Assembly: GCA_023417285.1 (NCBI GenBank)
Contig: JAEZFR010000103.1
Span: 1 to 5,345 of the forward strand
DNA from: Bacillota bacterium
Lineage (GTDB): Bacteria; Bacillota; Clostridia; Acetivibrionales; DSM-1351
DNA: 5,345 nucleotides
Direction of reading: 5' to 3'
The notes below the pieces were generated by a model. The model made no database searches. It was not told where the DNA came from and saw only the letters and a program-made list of their open reading frames with translations. Positions 1 to 4,696 of the stretch are shown here, one piece after another (positions within the stretch are counted from its first letter, which is position 1; each line of letters opens with the position of its first letter). A program made the position numbers and the translations under genes.

Positions 1-1
1 A

Positions 2-238
2 TATAATATTGAAATAATTAAAACTGATGTTCAAAACTGTATATCACTACACAATATACTTATGGAAGTTGGAAGTAATACATATCCTTCGACTGTAAAT
101 AAGAACCTTACACATGCAGAACTACGAACCAGACACTATCAGAAAGCCTATTTGAGAATAACACCAATGGCTAAGAGTTATATTGATAATAAGTTTAATG
201 AGCTTGTAAGAAAGTATGGGTCTAATTTTATTAATTAG
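2..238 (+). CDS. C-terminal end of a larger protein, probably a polymorphic toxin (5' partial)
   Basis: The frame is open from base 2 to the TAG at 236-238 and gives 78 residues. The start lies outside the window. The visible part is basic and largely helical in character, ending with residues such as SYIDNKFNELVRKYG. It carries His17, His38 and His45; the stretch from NKNLTHAEL to HYQKAYL, with its spaced His and Tyr residues, faintly recalls the last helices of HNH/AHH-type nuclease toxins. The catalytic core would lie upstream, so I do not assign a nuclease family. The toxin reading rests mainly on context: it ends about 80 bases before a same-strand array of small unrelated proteins of the kind that follows Rhs, WapA or LXG toxin genes. 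Alternatives are an orphan toxin tip without its delivery domains, or an unrelated protein. That the frame is coding is fairly sure; the function is not. Confidence 0.55.
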   Translation, partial: YNIEIIKTDVQNCISLHNILMEVGSNTYPSTVNKNLTHAELRTRHYQKAYLRITPMAKSYIDNKFNELVRKYGSNFIN

Positions 239-257
239 TTAACAGATTTTAGAAAAG

Positions 258-286
258 TTGAAATACCGAGATAGATAGAATACAAT
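258..286 (+). promoter_or_regulatory. Candidate sigma-A promoter for the downstream gene array
   Basis: TTGAAA (258-263) and TACAAT (281-286) are separated by exactly 17 bases, and each box matches the sigma-A consensus at five of six positions. Transcription would start near 293, giving a leader of about 26 bases before the ATG at 319. It lies in the gap after the upstream stop codon, so it would allow the array to be expressed independently of the toxin gene. This is a sequence match only. Confidence 0.55.
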
Positions 287-318
287 TTGCATTAAATAAA
301 TATTTAAGGCGGTGTTAT

Positions 319-1116
319 ATGGCAAGCCATTTTTCAAGTATGGGAATACCATTAAGTGGCAAGCAAGAATTTCAATATTATTTAGAAAAAGCATATCATA
401 ACGGTGAACATATAAGGGTTAGAGAAGGTACTTATATAAAATGGAAAGTAGATAATGAAGTTGAACTTTGGGGACAACTTAATAATAAAAATGAAGAAAT
501 AGGGCTGAATCCTCATTTTTTTGGCACAGCTCGGATGAAAGTACTTGTTAGTGAACGAGTTAAAAGACCTGATGACACTGAACTTGATGGAGCATTTTAT
601 GCAATGACGAACCCTCAAGAGGGAAAAGATGCAGGAACAGGATACCCGTTTGTATTTGATGTACCTGATATTTGTACATATGGCAATATAAAACTTCCTC
701 AAGTTGCTGTTATCCAGCTAACAGCATTTGCCCACGAGTTAAAAGGATTTGAGTCTGAAAAGGAGTATTTTAATGCTCAAGAAGGTGAAATGAAGTTTGC
801 GGTTGAATCTTTTATACCATCTGGATTATTTAAGCCAGATGAGGAAACTACAACACCTCCAGTTGCACAAGCAATATTCAGCGGGAGAATTATTGAAACA
901 GAGAACCGTGTTAATGAGCATACAAATAAAGAGTATATCTGGGCAAAGATAAGTGTCTTAGGAGATGAAATAGATGTAGTTGCTGACCCTGAAATTCTTG
1001 ACGGTAAATTAATAAAAGGGGGAATCCTAAACGGTTCATTTTGGTTAACTGGGAGAGTTCTTGGCGAATTTGAAAAAGAGGAAAAATCATTTTGGAAGAA
1101 GTTTTTACGTAAATAA
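319..1116 (+). CDS. Conserved-looking two-domain protein with OB-like C-terminus, putative immunity protein
   Basis: The protein has 265 residues, with no signal peptide or membrane segment, so it is probably cytosolic. The ATG follows an AAGGCGGTG ribosome site (306-314) after four bases. Residues 1-170 form one domain starting with the distinctive MASHFSSMGIPL and containing the motifs SERVKRPDDTELDGAFYA (78-95), YPFVFDVPD (109-117) and VESFIPSGL (162-170). A Pro/Thr-rich linker (about 171-183) leads to a beta-rich tail (185-250) reading AIFSGRIIETENR, YIWAKISVLGDEIDVVADP and SFWLTGRVLG. This looks like a small OB-type barrel, judged from strand pattern and not from a known motif. I have an impression of similar proteins in Bacillota toxin loci but know no established family name. 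As the first gene after the toxin end, with its own promoter, it is the best positional candidate for the cognate immunity gene. A nucleic-acid-binding role for the tail is also possible. Gene call secure; function inferred. Confidence 0.9.
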   Translation: MASHFSSMGIPLSGKQEFQYYLEKAYHNGEHIRVREGTYIKWKVDNEVELWGQLNNKNEEIGLNPHFFGTARMKVLVSERVKRPDDTELDGAFYAMTNPQEGKDAGTGYPFVFDVPDICTYGNIKLPQVAVIQLTAFAHELKGFESEKEYFNAQEGEMKFAVESFIPSGLFKPDEETTTPPVAQAIFSGRIIETENRVNEHTNKEYIWAKISVLGDEIDVVADPEILDGKLIKGGILNGSFWLTGRVLGEFEKEEKSFWKKFLRK

Positions 1117-1141
1117 TGTATTGTTGCTATAAAACAATATG
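1117..1141 (+). other. Small AT-rich stem-loop after the first array gene
   Basis: TATTGTT (1119-1125) and AACAATA (1133-1139) form a seven-pair stem with a seven-base loop, extendable by two wobble pairs, directly after the stop codon. The stem is AT-rich and is followed only by a short run of T, so it is at most a weak terminator or an RNA-stabilising hairpin. It could also be chance in AT-rich DNA. Confidence 0.25.
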
Positions 1142-1194
1142 ATTTTGGATACAGTGTGTTTTCAAAAATTAAGTAAACTTAGGGAAAATACAAA

Positions 1195-1932
1195 ATGACC
1201 AATGAAGGGAAGTATATTATGAATTGCAATATAAATGCCAAAGTTGCAATTAAATTTTTTTTAACTGAGGATGGAGGACGGAAATCTCCTGTTGACTTAA
1301 ATAGCCACCAGTATCGCCCTCACTTTAAATTGTCTGAGGACGATGAATTACTTGGGGTTGAGTTTATACAAGGTTCACATGCTCCTGTCAAGCCTGGAGA
1401 GAGTGCTTGTGCAATAGTTCGTTTACTATATTATCCTGAAGTAAATTATAACAAGCTTATTGAGGGGACTGAATTTAGTATTTTAGAAGGTCCAAAAGTA
1501 GTTGGACATGGCAGGGTAATTAGTCGATATGAGAATAACGAAGTGTACGATAAATCAATGTTTGAGGGCTTAATAAAAATAATAGAGGAAGGATTGAGTT
1601 CCAGTATTATTTTTGAGGAAAAAGAGAAAAACATGTATGTGATTTTCGAAGAGAACTCAAAAAATGATAATGATAGCTTTACTCAGATTAATTTTAGATT
1701 TGAAAATAGTGTTTTGATTATCCCTTGGTTTTATCTAAGAAAACCCAAATGTGGAATAGGGTCTAAAATTGTTGAATGGTTTATTGCCTTTTGTTTAGAG
1801 AAAGGGATATTAAAAGTAGAGATACGTGGAGTCGGTCAAGACAAAGAAGGGATGAAGTATTTGCTTAATAAATTCGATTTTTATTTAATAAAGGACGGGG
1901 AATTCATGGATTATCAGAGAAATATATACTAA
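1195..1932 (+). CDS. EF-Tu domain-III-like module fused to a degenerate GNAT-like half, putative immunity protein
   Basis: The protein has 245 residues if it starts at 1195. Residues 14-110 follow the landmarks of EF-Tu domain III in order: a first strand, then EDGGRKSP (25-32), YRP (40-42), VKPGES (65-70), a strand where EF-Tu reads VTLIHPI, and ILEGPKVVGHGRVI (96-109), which corresponds to the EF-Tu motif IREGGRTVGAGVV. No GTPase domain is present. Residues 165-240 look like the second half of a GNAT fold: a strand, then KPKCGIGSKIVEWFI (183-197) resembling the acetyl-CoA loop and helix, then KVEIRGV and a FDFY region. The loop lacks the usual Gln/Arg, and the N-terminal GNAT half is short, so catalysis is doubtful. 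ATG 1219 (237 residues, AAGGGA at 1205-1210, spacing 8) is an equally good start and sits closer to the domain; ATG 1195 has AGGGA at 1181-1185. EF-Tu-like domain assignment fairly sure; GNAT moderate; immunity role inferred. Confidence 0.88.
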   Translation: MTNEGKYIMNCNINAKVAIKFFLTEDGGRKSPVDLNSHQYRPHFKLSEDDELLGVEFIQGSHAPVKPGESACAIVRLLYYPEVNYNKLIEGTEFSILEGPKVVGHGRVISRYENNEVYDKSMFEGLIKIIEEGLSSSIIFEEKEKNMYVIFEENSKNDNDSFTQINFRFENSVLIIPWFYLRKPKCGIGSKIVEWFIAFCLEKGILKVEIRGVGQDKEGMKYLLNKFDFYLIKDGEFMDYQRNIY

Positions 1933-2020
1933 CTAGCTCCAACAACAGAGAAGAAAATCATGGGAAGAGAACTTTTAGGCTGTAAATAGAGAAAGACACT
2001 GTAATTTATTGAAAAAAAAT

Positions 2021-2027
2021 GAGGTGA
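2021..2027 (+). promoter_or_regulatory. Strong ribosome binding site GAGGTGA
   Basis: GAGGTGA lies six bases before the ATG at 2034. It fixes this start over the in-frame ATG at 2043, which is too far away. It is among the strongest Shine-Dalgarno matches in the window. Confidence 0.65.
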
Positions 2028-2033
2028 GAATTT

Positions 2034-2606
2034 ATGAAGAAAATGAATATCTACGTAGAAGTCACACATTTCGATTTTTGGTGGGGCATTTTGGGGTTCT
2101 GTAATAAAACCTCCTGGGAAGATGTGATTCTATATCGAAAATGGGGAAAAGGCTATAGAAAGCTCGCCTGGACATGCATTTGTACTAAACAGTACTTTGA
2201 GAGTGCTCTGGAAGATTTGAAAAATGAACCTGATGAAAAGGAGTTTGTAGAAGAAATAACTGAGTTTTTGGATAGCGACCAAATAAGATACAATTATTAC
2301 TACGATAAACTTAATGATACAGACTTTTATGAAGTTCCATATGAAGCACTAAGAAACGAAAATAACATAAAGCCTCGCTCTATTGAAACTTGGTATCCAA
2401 GTAATGGAGTAGATAAGAGTGTAGTAAATAACTGTGCAAGGGCTTTCTGTGAAAAATTCTTAGATATAGAAGTTGTCAGTGTGAAGTTTAAAGAAGTTAT
2501 TTCGCTTGAAGATGCTATGAACAGCTATATAGACCATATGAGAATATGGGAACAGAATCCTAAAGTTGTATTCTCAGATTCACTTTATACAGCAGGTAGA
2601 AAGTGA
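2034..2606 (+). CDS. Unrecognised 190-residue protein, putative immunity protein, possibly 3'-frameshifted
   Basis: I do not recognise this family. It is soluble, acidic in the middle and rich in aromatic residues: THFDFWWGILGF near the start (11-22), an acidic helical stretch around 55-80, a Tyr-rich segment RYNYYYDKL (85-93), and ETWYPSNGVDKS (118-129). There is no signal peptide or membrane segment. It starts 101 bases after the preceding gene and has its own strong ribosome site, so it is translated independently. The reading ends at TGA 2604-2606 after YTAGRK. One base further on, another frame continues as ELNIPKEKVLEILNRSI to the TAG at 2656-2658, a natural-looking helical C-terminus. 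The ancestral protein may therefore have had about 207 residues, with a one-base insertion in this copy or a sequencing error. Gene call firm; function unknown beyond its place in the array. Confidence 0.85.
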   Translation: MKKMNIYVEVTHFDFWWGILGFCNKTSWEDVILYRKWGKGYRKLAWTCICTKQYFESALEDLKNEPDEKEFVEEITEFLDSDQIRYNYYYDKLNDTDFYEVPYEALRNENNIKPRSIETWYPSNGVDKSVVNNCARAFCEKFLDIEVVSVKFKEVISLEDAMNSYIDHMRIWEQNPKVVFSDSLYTAGRK

Positions 2607-2658
2607 ATTAAATATTCCAAAGGAAAAGGTTTTAGAAATTCTGAATAGGAGTATTTAG
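2605..2658 (+). pseudogene. Possible frameshifted C-terminal tail of the preceding gene
   Basis: Read from 2605, 17 codons encode ELNIPKEKVLEILNRSI and end at TAG 2656-2658. The segment has the spacing of an amphipathic helix and begins at the stop of the 190-residue gene, one base out of frame (the T at 2604). Removing one base would join the two without a break. A chance open stretch of 17 codons is quite possible. Confidence 0.35.
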
Positions 2659-2677
2659 TAAGAATGGAGTAGATAGA

Positions 2678-2911
2678 GTGAATAGAAATCCTTACGAAAA
2701 CCCATCTTTACATATTTGCTCGAAGGAATTTTGTTTCTTCTGGAGAAAAGTAGGAAACTCATTTTCTTCAGAATTATGTGAGAATATTATTGAAGTGATG
2801 GAACATGCCCAGCCAATACTTCAATATGGCTGTGGTTGTAATTTCGGAACTTGTGTCAGAAATGAAAGGGAAAAGGACGAAAAAGATTGGTATGAGCCTG
2901 TTGAACCTTAA
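2678..2911 (+). CDS. Small Cys-rich protein, unrecognised; may be truncated
   Basis: The product has 77 residues from a GTG start, with GGAG at 2666-2669 spaced eight bases away. No in-frame ATG is available and the frame is closed upstream by TGA at 2642-2644. Six Cys residues fall at 14, 19, 34, 52, 54 and 59; GCGCNFGTC (51-59) stands out and could bind a metal, although no standard zinc-finger spacing is complete. The tail is highly charged (about 61-70, then DWYEPVEP). I do not recognise it. A second frame (2892-2981) overlaps its 3' end and reads like protein, so the original product may have been longer and lost its end to a frameshift. The weak start and small size fit a low-level immunity gene. 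Coding status probable; function unknown. Confidence 0.65.
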   Translation: MNRNPYENPSLHICSKEFCFFWRKVGNSFSSELCENIIEVMEHAQPILQYGCGCNFGTCVRNEREKDEKDWYEPVEP

Positions 2912-2981
2912 TTGGAACGACAAGGATTGCCATGGTTTTACTTCTGTGACCCACAAAAACTCAATAAAGTGGATAGAATGA
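2892..2981 (+). pseudogene. Protein-like out-of-frame segment overlapping the Cys-rich gene
   Basis: From ATG 2892 a 29-codon frame ends at TGA 2979-2981; its later part reads NWNDKDCHGFTSVTHKNS then IKWIE. It has no convincing ribosome site of its own and overlaps the last 20 bases of the Cys-rich gene in another frame. The Trp, His, Cys and Asp content is unlike random AT-rich translation, so it may be the displaced C-terminus of that gene. Chance remains possible. Confidence 0.25.
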
Positions 2982-3030
2982 AGTACAATAAGCACTTTAA
3001 GAACACCTGAGAAAGTTACTGGGAGGTTTT

Positions 3031-3087
3031 ATGGAGAGAATATATAGAACCAATGAAGAAGTAATACTATTGGGTAGAGGAATTTGA
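3031..3087 (+). CDS. 18-codon leader ORF or degraded gene start
   Basis: ATG 3031 follows GGGAGG (3021-3026) by four bases. The frame encodes MERIYRTNEEVILLGRGI and stops at TGA 3085-3087, one base before the ATG of the next gene. Two readings are possible: a leader peptide whose translation is coupled to that gene, or the surviving N-terminus of a larger gene broken by a frameshift. The peptide has no run of regulatory codons typical of attenuators. Confidence 0.35.
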   Translation: MERIYRTNEEVILLGRGI

Positions 3088-3088
3088 T

Positions 3089-3385
3089 ATGGGTGAAGAA
3101 AAAGAGTCCAAAGATATAAATGAGCCGTTGGCATTTGGATATTGGCCTATAGGAAACAACAAAAAGTATTGGGAATGTGATTTAGATAATGAGAAGACAG
3201 TGGAAATGTTATTTGATTATGCTCAAATACTGGAAGTAAATATAACTTGTAAGGGTTGGAATTATTTAATCAAGCGATATGGATTTGAGAAATTGTTTGA
3301 AATTGATAAAAGAAGTGGATGGTTTGATGGCGATAATATTAAGGAATATGTATCATGGGTTGAATTGCAAATGAGCTATAAATAG
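3089..3385 (+). CDS. Unrecognised 98-residue acidic protein, putative immunity protein
   Basis: The ATG at 3089 has AGAGGA (3076-3081) seven bases upstream, and the upstream leader ORF ends one base before it, so translational coupling is likely. The protein is soluble and rich in Trp and Tyr: FGYWPIGNNKKYWECDLDN (16-34), a helix around TVEMLFDYAQIL (37-48), then CKGWNYLIKRYGFEKLF (54-70), and EYVSWVELQM near the end. I know no family for it. In its own frame the sequence is open back to 3065 (YYWVEEFD), preceded by ATG AAG AAG TAA at 3053-3064, so a slightly longer ancestral start cut by a stop codon is conceivable. A stem-loop lies 60 bases after the stop. Gene call good; function only inferred from the array. 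Confidence 0.75.
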   Translation: MGEEKESKDINEPLAFGYWPIGNNKKYWECDLDNEKTVEMLFDYAQILEVNITCKGWNYLIKRYGFEKLFEIDKRSGWFDGDNIKEYVSWVELQMSYK

Positions 3386-3444
3386 GCTTATACGCATAAT
3401 AAAATATGAGATATATCAGGAAGTGTAAATTAAAGAAAGCCATA

Positions 3445-3488
3445 ATACCGATGCCAGTAGGAGATGCACTCTGCTGGCATTATTGTAT
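3445..3488 (+). terminator. Stem-loop, possible terminator between two transcription units
   Basis: ATGCCAG (3451-3457) pairs with CTGGCAT (3474-3480). Outer ATAC/GTAT (3445-3448 with 3485-3488) and inner GAG/CTC (3461-3463 with 3469-3471) add further pairs, giving an interrupted hairpin with an ATGCA loop. The following bases are T-rich but not a clean T run. It sits after the 98-residue gene and before a candidate promoter, which suits a terminator. A palindromic repeat is the alternative. Confidence 0.4.
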
Positions 3489-3542
3489 ATTTCCTGTATG
3501 GACATATTTCATGTGATATACATAAACAGCCTATATTCACTA

Positions 3543-3571
3543 TTTACCATATGGAAAATTACTGATATTAT
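3543..3571 (+). promoter_or_regulatory. Candidate sigma-A promoter for the second half of the array
   Basis: TTTACC (3543-3548) and TATTAT (3566-3571) are 17 bases apart, matching consensus at four and five of six positions. The expected start near 3578 leaves about 50 bases before the TTG start at 3628. It lies in the largest gene-free gap after the first array gene (3386-3627), downstream of the stem-loop. In such AT-rich DNA a match of this quality can arise by chance. Confidence 0.35.
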
Positions 3572-3627
3572 TATTGCAAGTTGATTGACTGTAAGGTCTT
3601 AACAGAAAGAATGCGAGGGGACATAGC

Positions 3628-3927
3628 TTGGATTCAATATTTGAAACTTTTAAAGACTGGATAAAAAGCAAAGATTATGAATGGGAAAAGCATGGTGTGA
3701 TTATTGATGAAATTATTGAGACAACACATGCACATCAAATTCATGTCAACTCACACTCGAAAATTGGATTTGGACATATTGGACTTTATGAAAGTAATAA
3801 TATTTATTGGGTAGAATTTGAAGCTACTGCAAGAGAGTTTGAAGACTTTTATAAGTATTTTGAATTTGACATATTACCCGACTTTAAAGATGTAGTAATA
3901 AATTATCTTCAATTTCTAACAGCGTAA
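3628..3927 (+). CDS. TriTu-like small immunity protein
   Basis: The protein has 99 residues from a TTG start that is fixed by GAGGGG (3615-3620) at seven bases; no suitable ATG exists. The layout is an N-terminal amphipathic helix (IFETFKDWIKSK), a strand with HAHQIHVNSHSKIGFGHIGL (34-53), then NNIYWVEFEA (57-66) and a C-terminal YFEFD...DFKDVVINYLQFL part. This helix, antiparallel strands ending in W/M-x-E-V/F-E, and closing helix, with a length near 95-100 residues, is what I recall for proteins annotated as the TriTu immunity family. That family assignment is from memory of the pattern. Such proteins are thought to bind and block a cognate toxin in the cytosol; which toxin is unknown here. 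It is likely the first gene of a second transcription unit. Confidence 0.8.
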   Translation: MDSIFETFKDWIKSKDYEWEKHGVIIDEIIETTHAHQIHVNSHSKIGFGHIGLYESNNIYWVEFEATAREFEDFYKYFEFDILPDFKDVVINYLQFLTA

Positions 3928-3978
3928 TTACAAGTATAAGTTATAGATATAAATCCATATTTTGGAGGATGATTCTTT

Positions 3979-4311
3979 ATGCAGGATAGATTAAATTGGT
4001 TAGAGCCATGGGAGGAATTATGCACTACTTCTTTTTCGCTTGAGAATGAACTTTACAAAGAAATAGGAGAGCATCATATATTATACGGTAAAAAGGTTAC
4101 AGCAATAGGTAGACGGTATGACTGTGATGACTTTCTTTTCAAGGTACATGATTCGGAAATTAGATATGCTGTTGTTCACCTAACGTATTCAACGAAAAGA
4201 GAAGAGAATCCAATGTACCCAAGAACAAAGGTTTTCAAAGATATGAATGAATGGATTGACAAATGTATGATTCCCGACAATTCTGAATACATGGTTGGTG
4301 AAGAAGTATAA
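3979..4311 (+). CDS. Conserved-looking 110-residue protein, putative immunity protein
   Basis: ATG 3979 follows GGAGG (3964-3968) at ten bases. The protein opens with LNWLEPWEEL (5-14), continues ENELYKEIGEHHILYGKKV (22-40), then RRYDCDDFLFKV (45-56), YAVVHLTYS (63-71), and ends with MNEWIDKCMIPD (89-100). The series of short strands ending in a V-V-H-L-T-Y/W-S motif and a W-I-x-x-C-M helix gives me an impression of a common but unnamed Bacillota family seen near toxin genes; I cannot give it a name. No signal peptide is seen. It begins 51 bases after the TriTu-like gene with no convincing promoter or terminator between, so cotranscription is likely. Immunity function is inferred from position. 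Confidence 0.85.
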   Translation: MQDRLNWLEPWEELCTTSFSLENELYKEIGEHHILYGKKVTAIGRRYDCDDFLFKVHDSEIRYAVVHLTYSTKREENPMYPRTKVFKDMNEWIDKCMIPDNSEYMVGEEV

Positions 4312-4348
4312 ATAGGTAGGCAAACCAGGTAGTGAAAATGGGAAAATA

Positions 4349-4588
4349 GTGAAAGATGAAGAATACAATAATAATGCACGAATAACTATTGAGAAGGATG
4401 GGATTACCGCACCGTTTTCTATTACCTGGGGAATCTATGGGCTATTTTGCCACACTGCTTTCTGTTCAAATTTATATTCTGCTTCAAAACAATATGATGT
4501 AATGAAACAAGATATTGAAACAATACTCATAAAGCTAAACGATGATAATATGTTTGAACTTCTTGAATCTTTTGTAGATAGGTATTAA
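4349..4588 (+). CDS. Unnamed 79-residue protein, putative immunity protein
   Basis: The GTG start at 4349 is the only usable start: the frame is closed by TAG at 4313-4315, and no ATG lies between that and the conserved-looking core. The ribosome site is weak (GGGA at 4340-4343, spacing 5), so low expression is likely. The core ARITIEKDGITAPFSITWG (10-28) reads as two strands, followed by IYGLFCHTAFCSN (29-41), a Cys/His-containing turn or strand, and a long helix QYDVMKQDIETILIKL (48-63). It is soluble, with no export signal. I cannot name the family. It lies 37 bases after the preceding gene and probably shares its transcript. Confidence 0.75.
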   Translation: MKDEEYNNNARITIEKDGITAPFSITWGIYGLFCHTAFCSNLYSASKQYDVMKQDIETILIKLNDDNMFELLESFVDRY

Positions 4589-4684
4589 AAGGTAACTGGC
4601 ACAAATTTATTTATAGTGTTTAGCATTGATGTGCAGTACAGCTATCCAAGGATAAAATTACAAACAAATATTTAATAAATCTTT

Positions 4685-4690
4685 GAGGTG
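4685..4690 (+). promoter_or_regulatory. Ribosome site GAGGTG deciding a TTG start
   Basis: GAGGTG lies six bases ahead of TTG 4697. The next in-frame ATG codons (4742 and 4745) are too far away to use it, so the TTG start is preferred. Confidence 0.6.
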
Positions 4691-4696
4691 AATTTT

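Noticed and set aside
2..238. Assignment of the toxin end to the AHH nuclease family
   Set aside because: Only a loose His/Tyr spacing is visible and the catalytic part is outside the window, so a family name is not justified.
382..702. Open frame on the minus strand, 106 codons, opposite the first array gene
   Set aside because: It lies wholly inside a well-supported + strand gene, has a low-complexity Ile/Phe/Lys-rich translation typical of antisense to AT-rich coding DNA, and no clear ribosome site.
1446..1634. Minus-strand frame of 62 codons inside the EF-Tu-like gene
   Set aside because: Antisense to a recognisable protein domain, Ser/Ile/Leu-rich translation, no supporting start signals.
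1933..1989. Reading frame continuing 18 codons after the stop of the EF-Tu-like gene, ending KKIMGRELLGCK
   Set aside because: It looks slightly protein-like, but the main protein already ends naturally after a GNAT-like C-terminus, and the stretch is too short to separate from chance.
2774..2995. Minus-strand frame of 73 codons across the Cys-rich gene
   Set aside because: It overlaps the Cys-rich gene and runs against the uniform gene direction; no ribosome site or motif supports it.
3866..3871. Perfect TTGACA box inside the TriTu-like gene
   Set aside because: No acceptable -10 box lies 16-18 bases downstream; the window at 3889-3894 reads GATGTA.
4256..4261. Perfect TTGACA box inside the 110-residue gene
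   Set aside because: The bases 17 positions downstream read AATTCT, which is not a -10 box, and nothing better lies nearby.
4176..4379. Minus-strand frame of 67 codons
   Set aside because: Antisense to the conserved-looking 110-residue gene; His/Ser/Leu-rich translation without motifs.
4589..4696. Possible promoter in the gap before the last gene (TATAGT at 4612, TTGATG at 4626)
   Set aside because: No partner box at 16-18 bases exists for either element; cotranscription with upstream genes is simpler.
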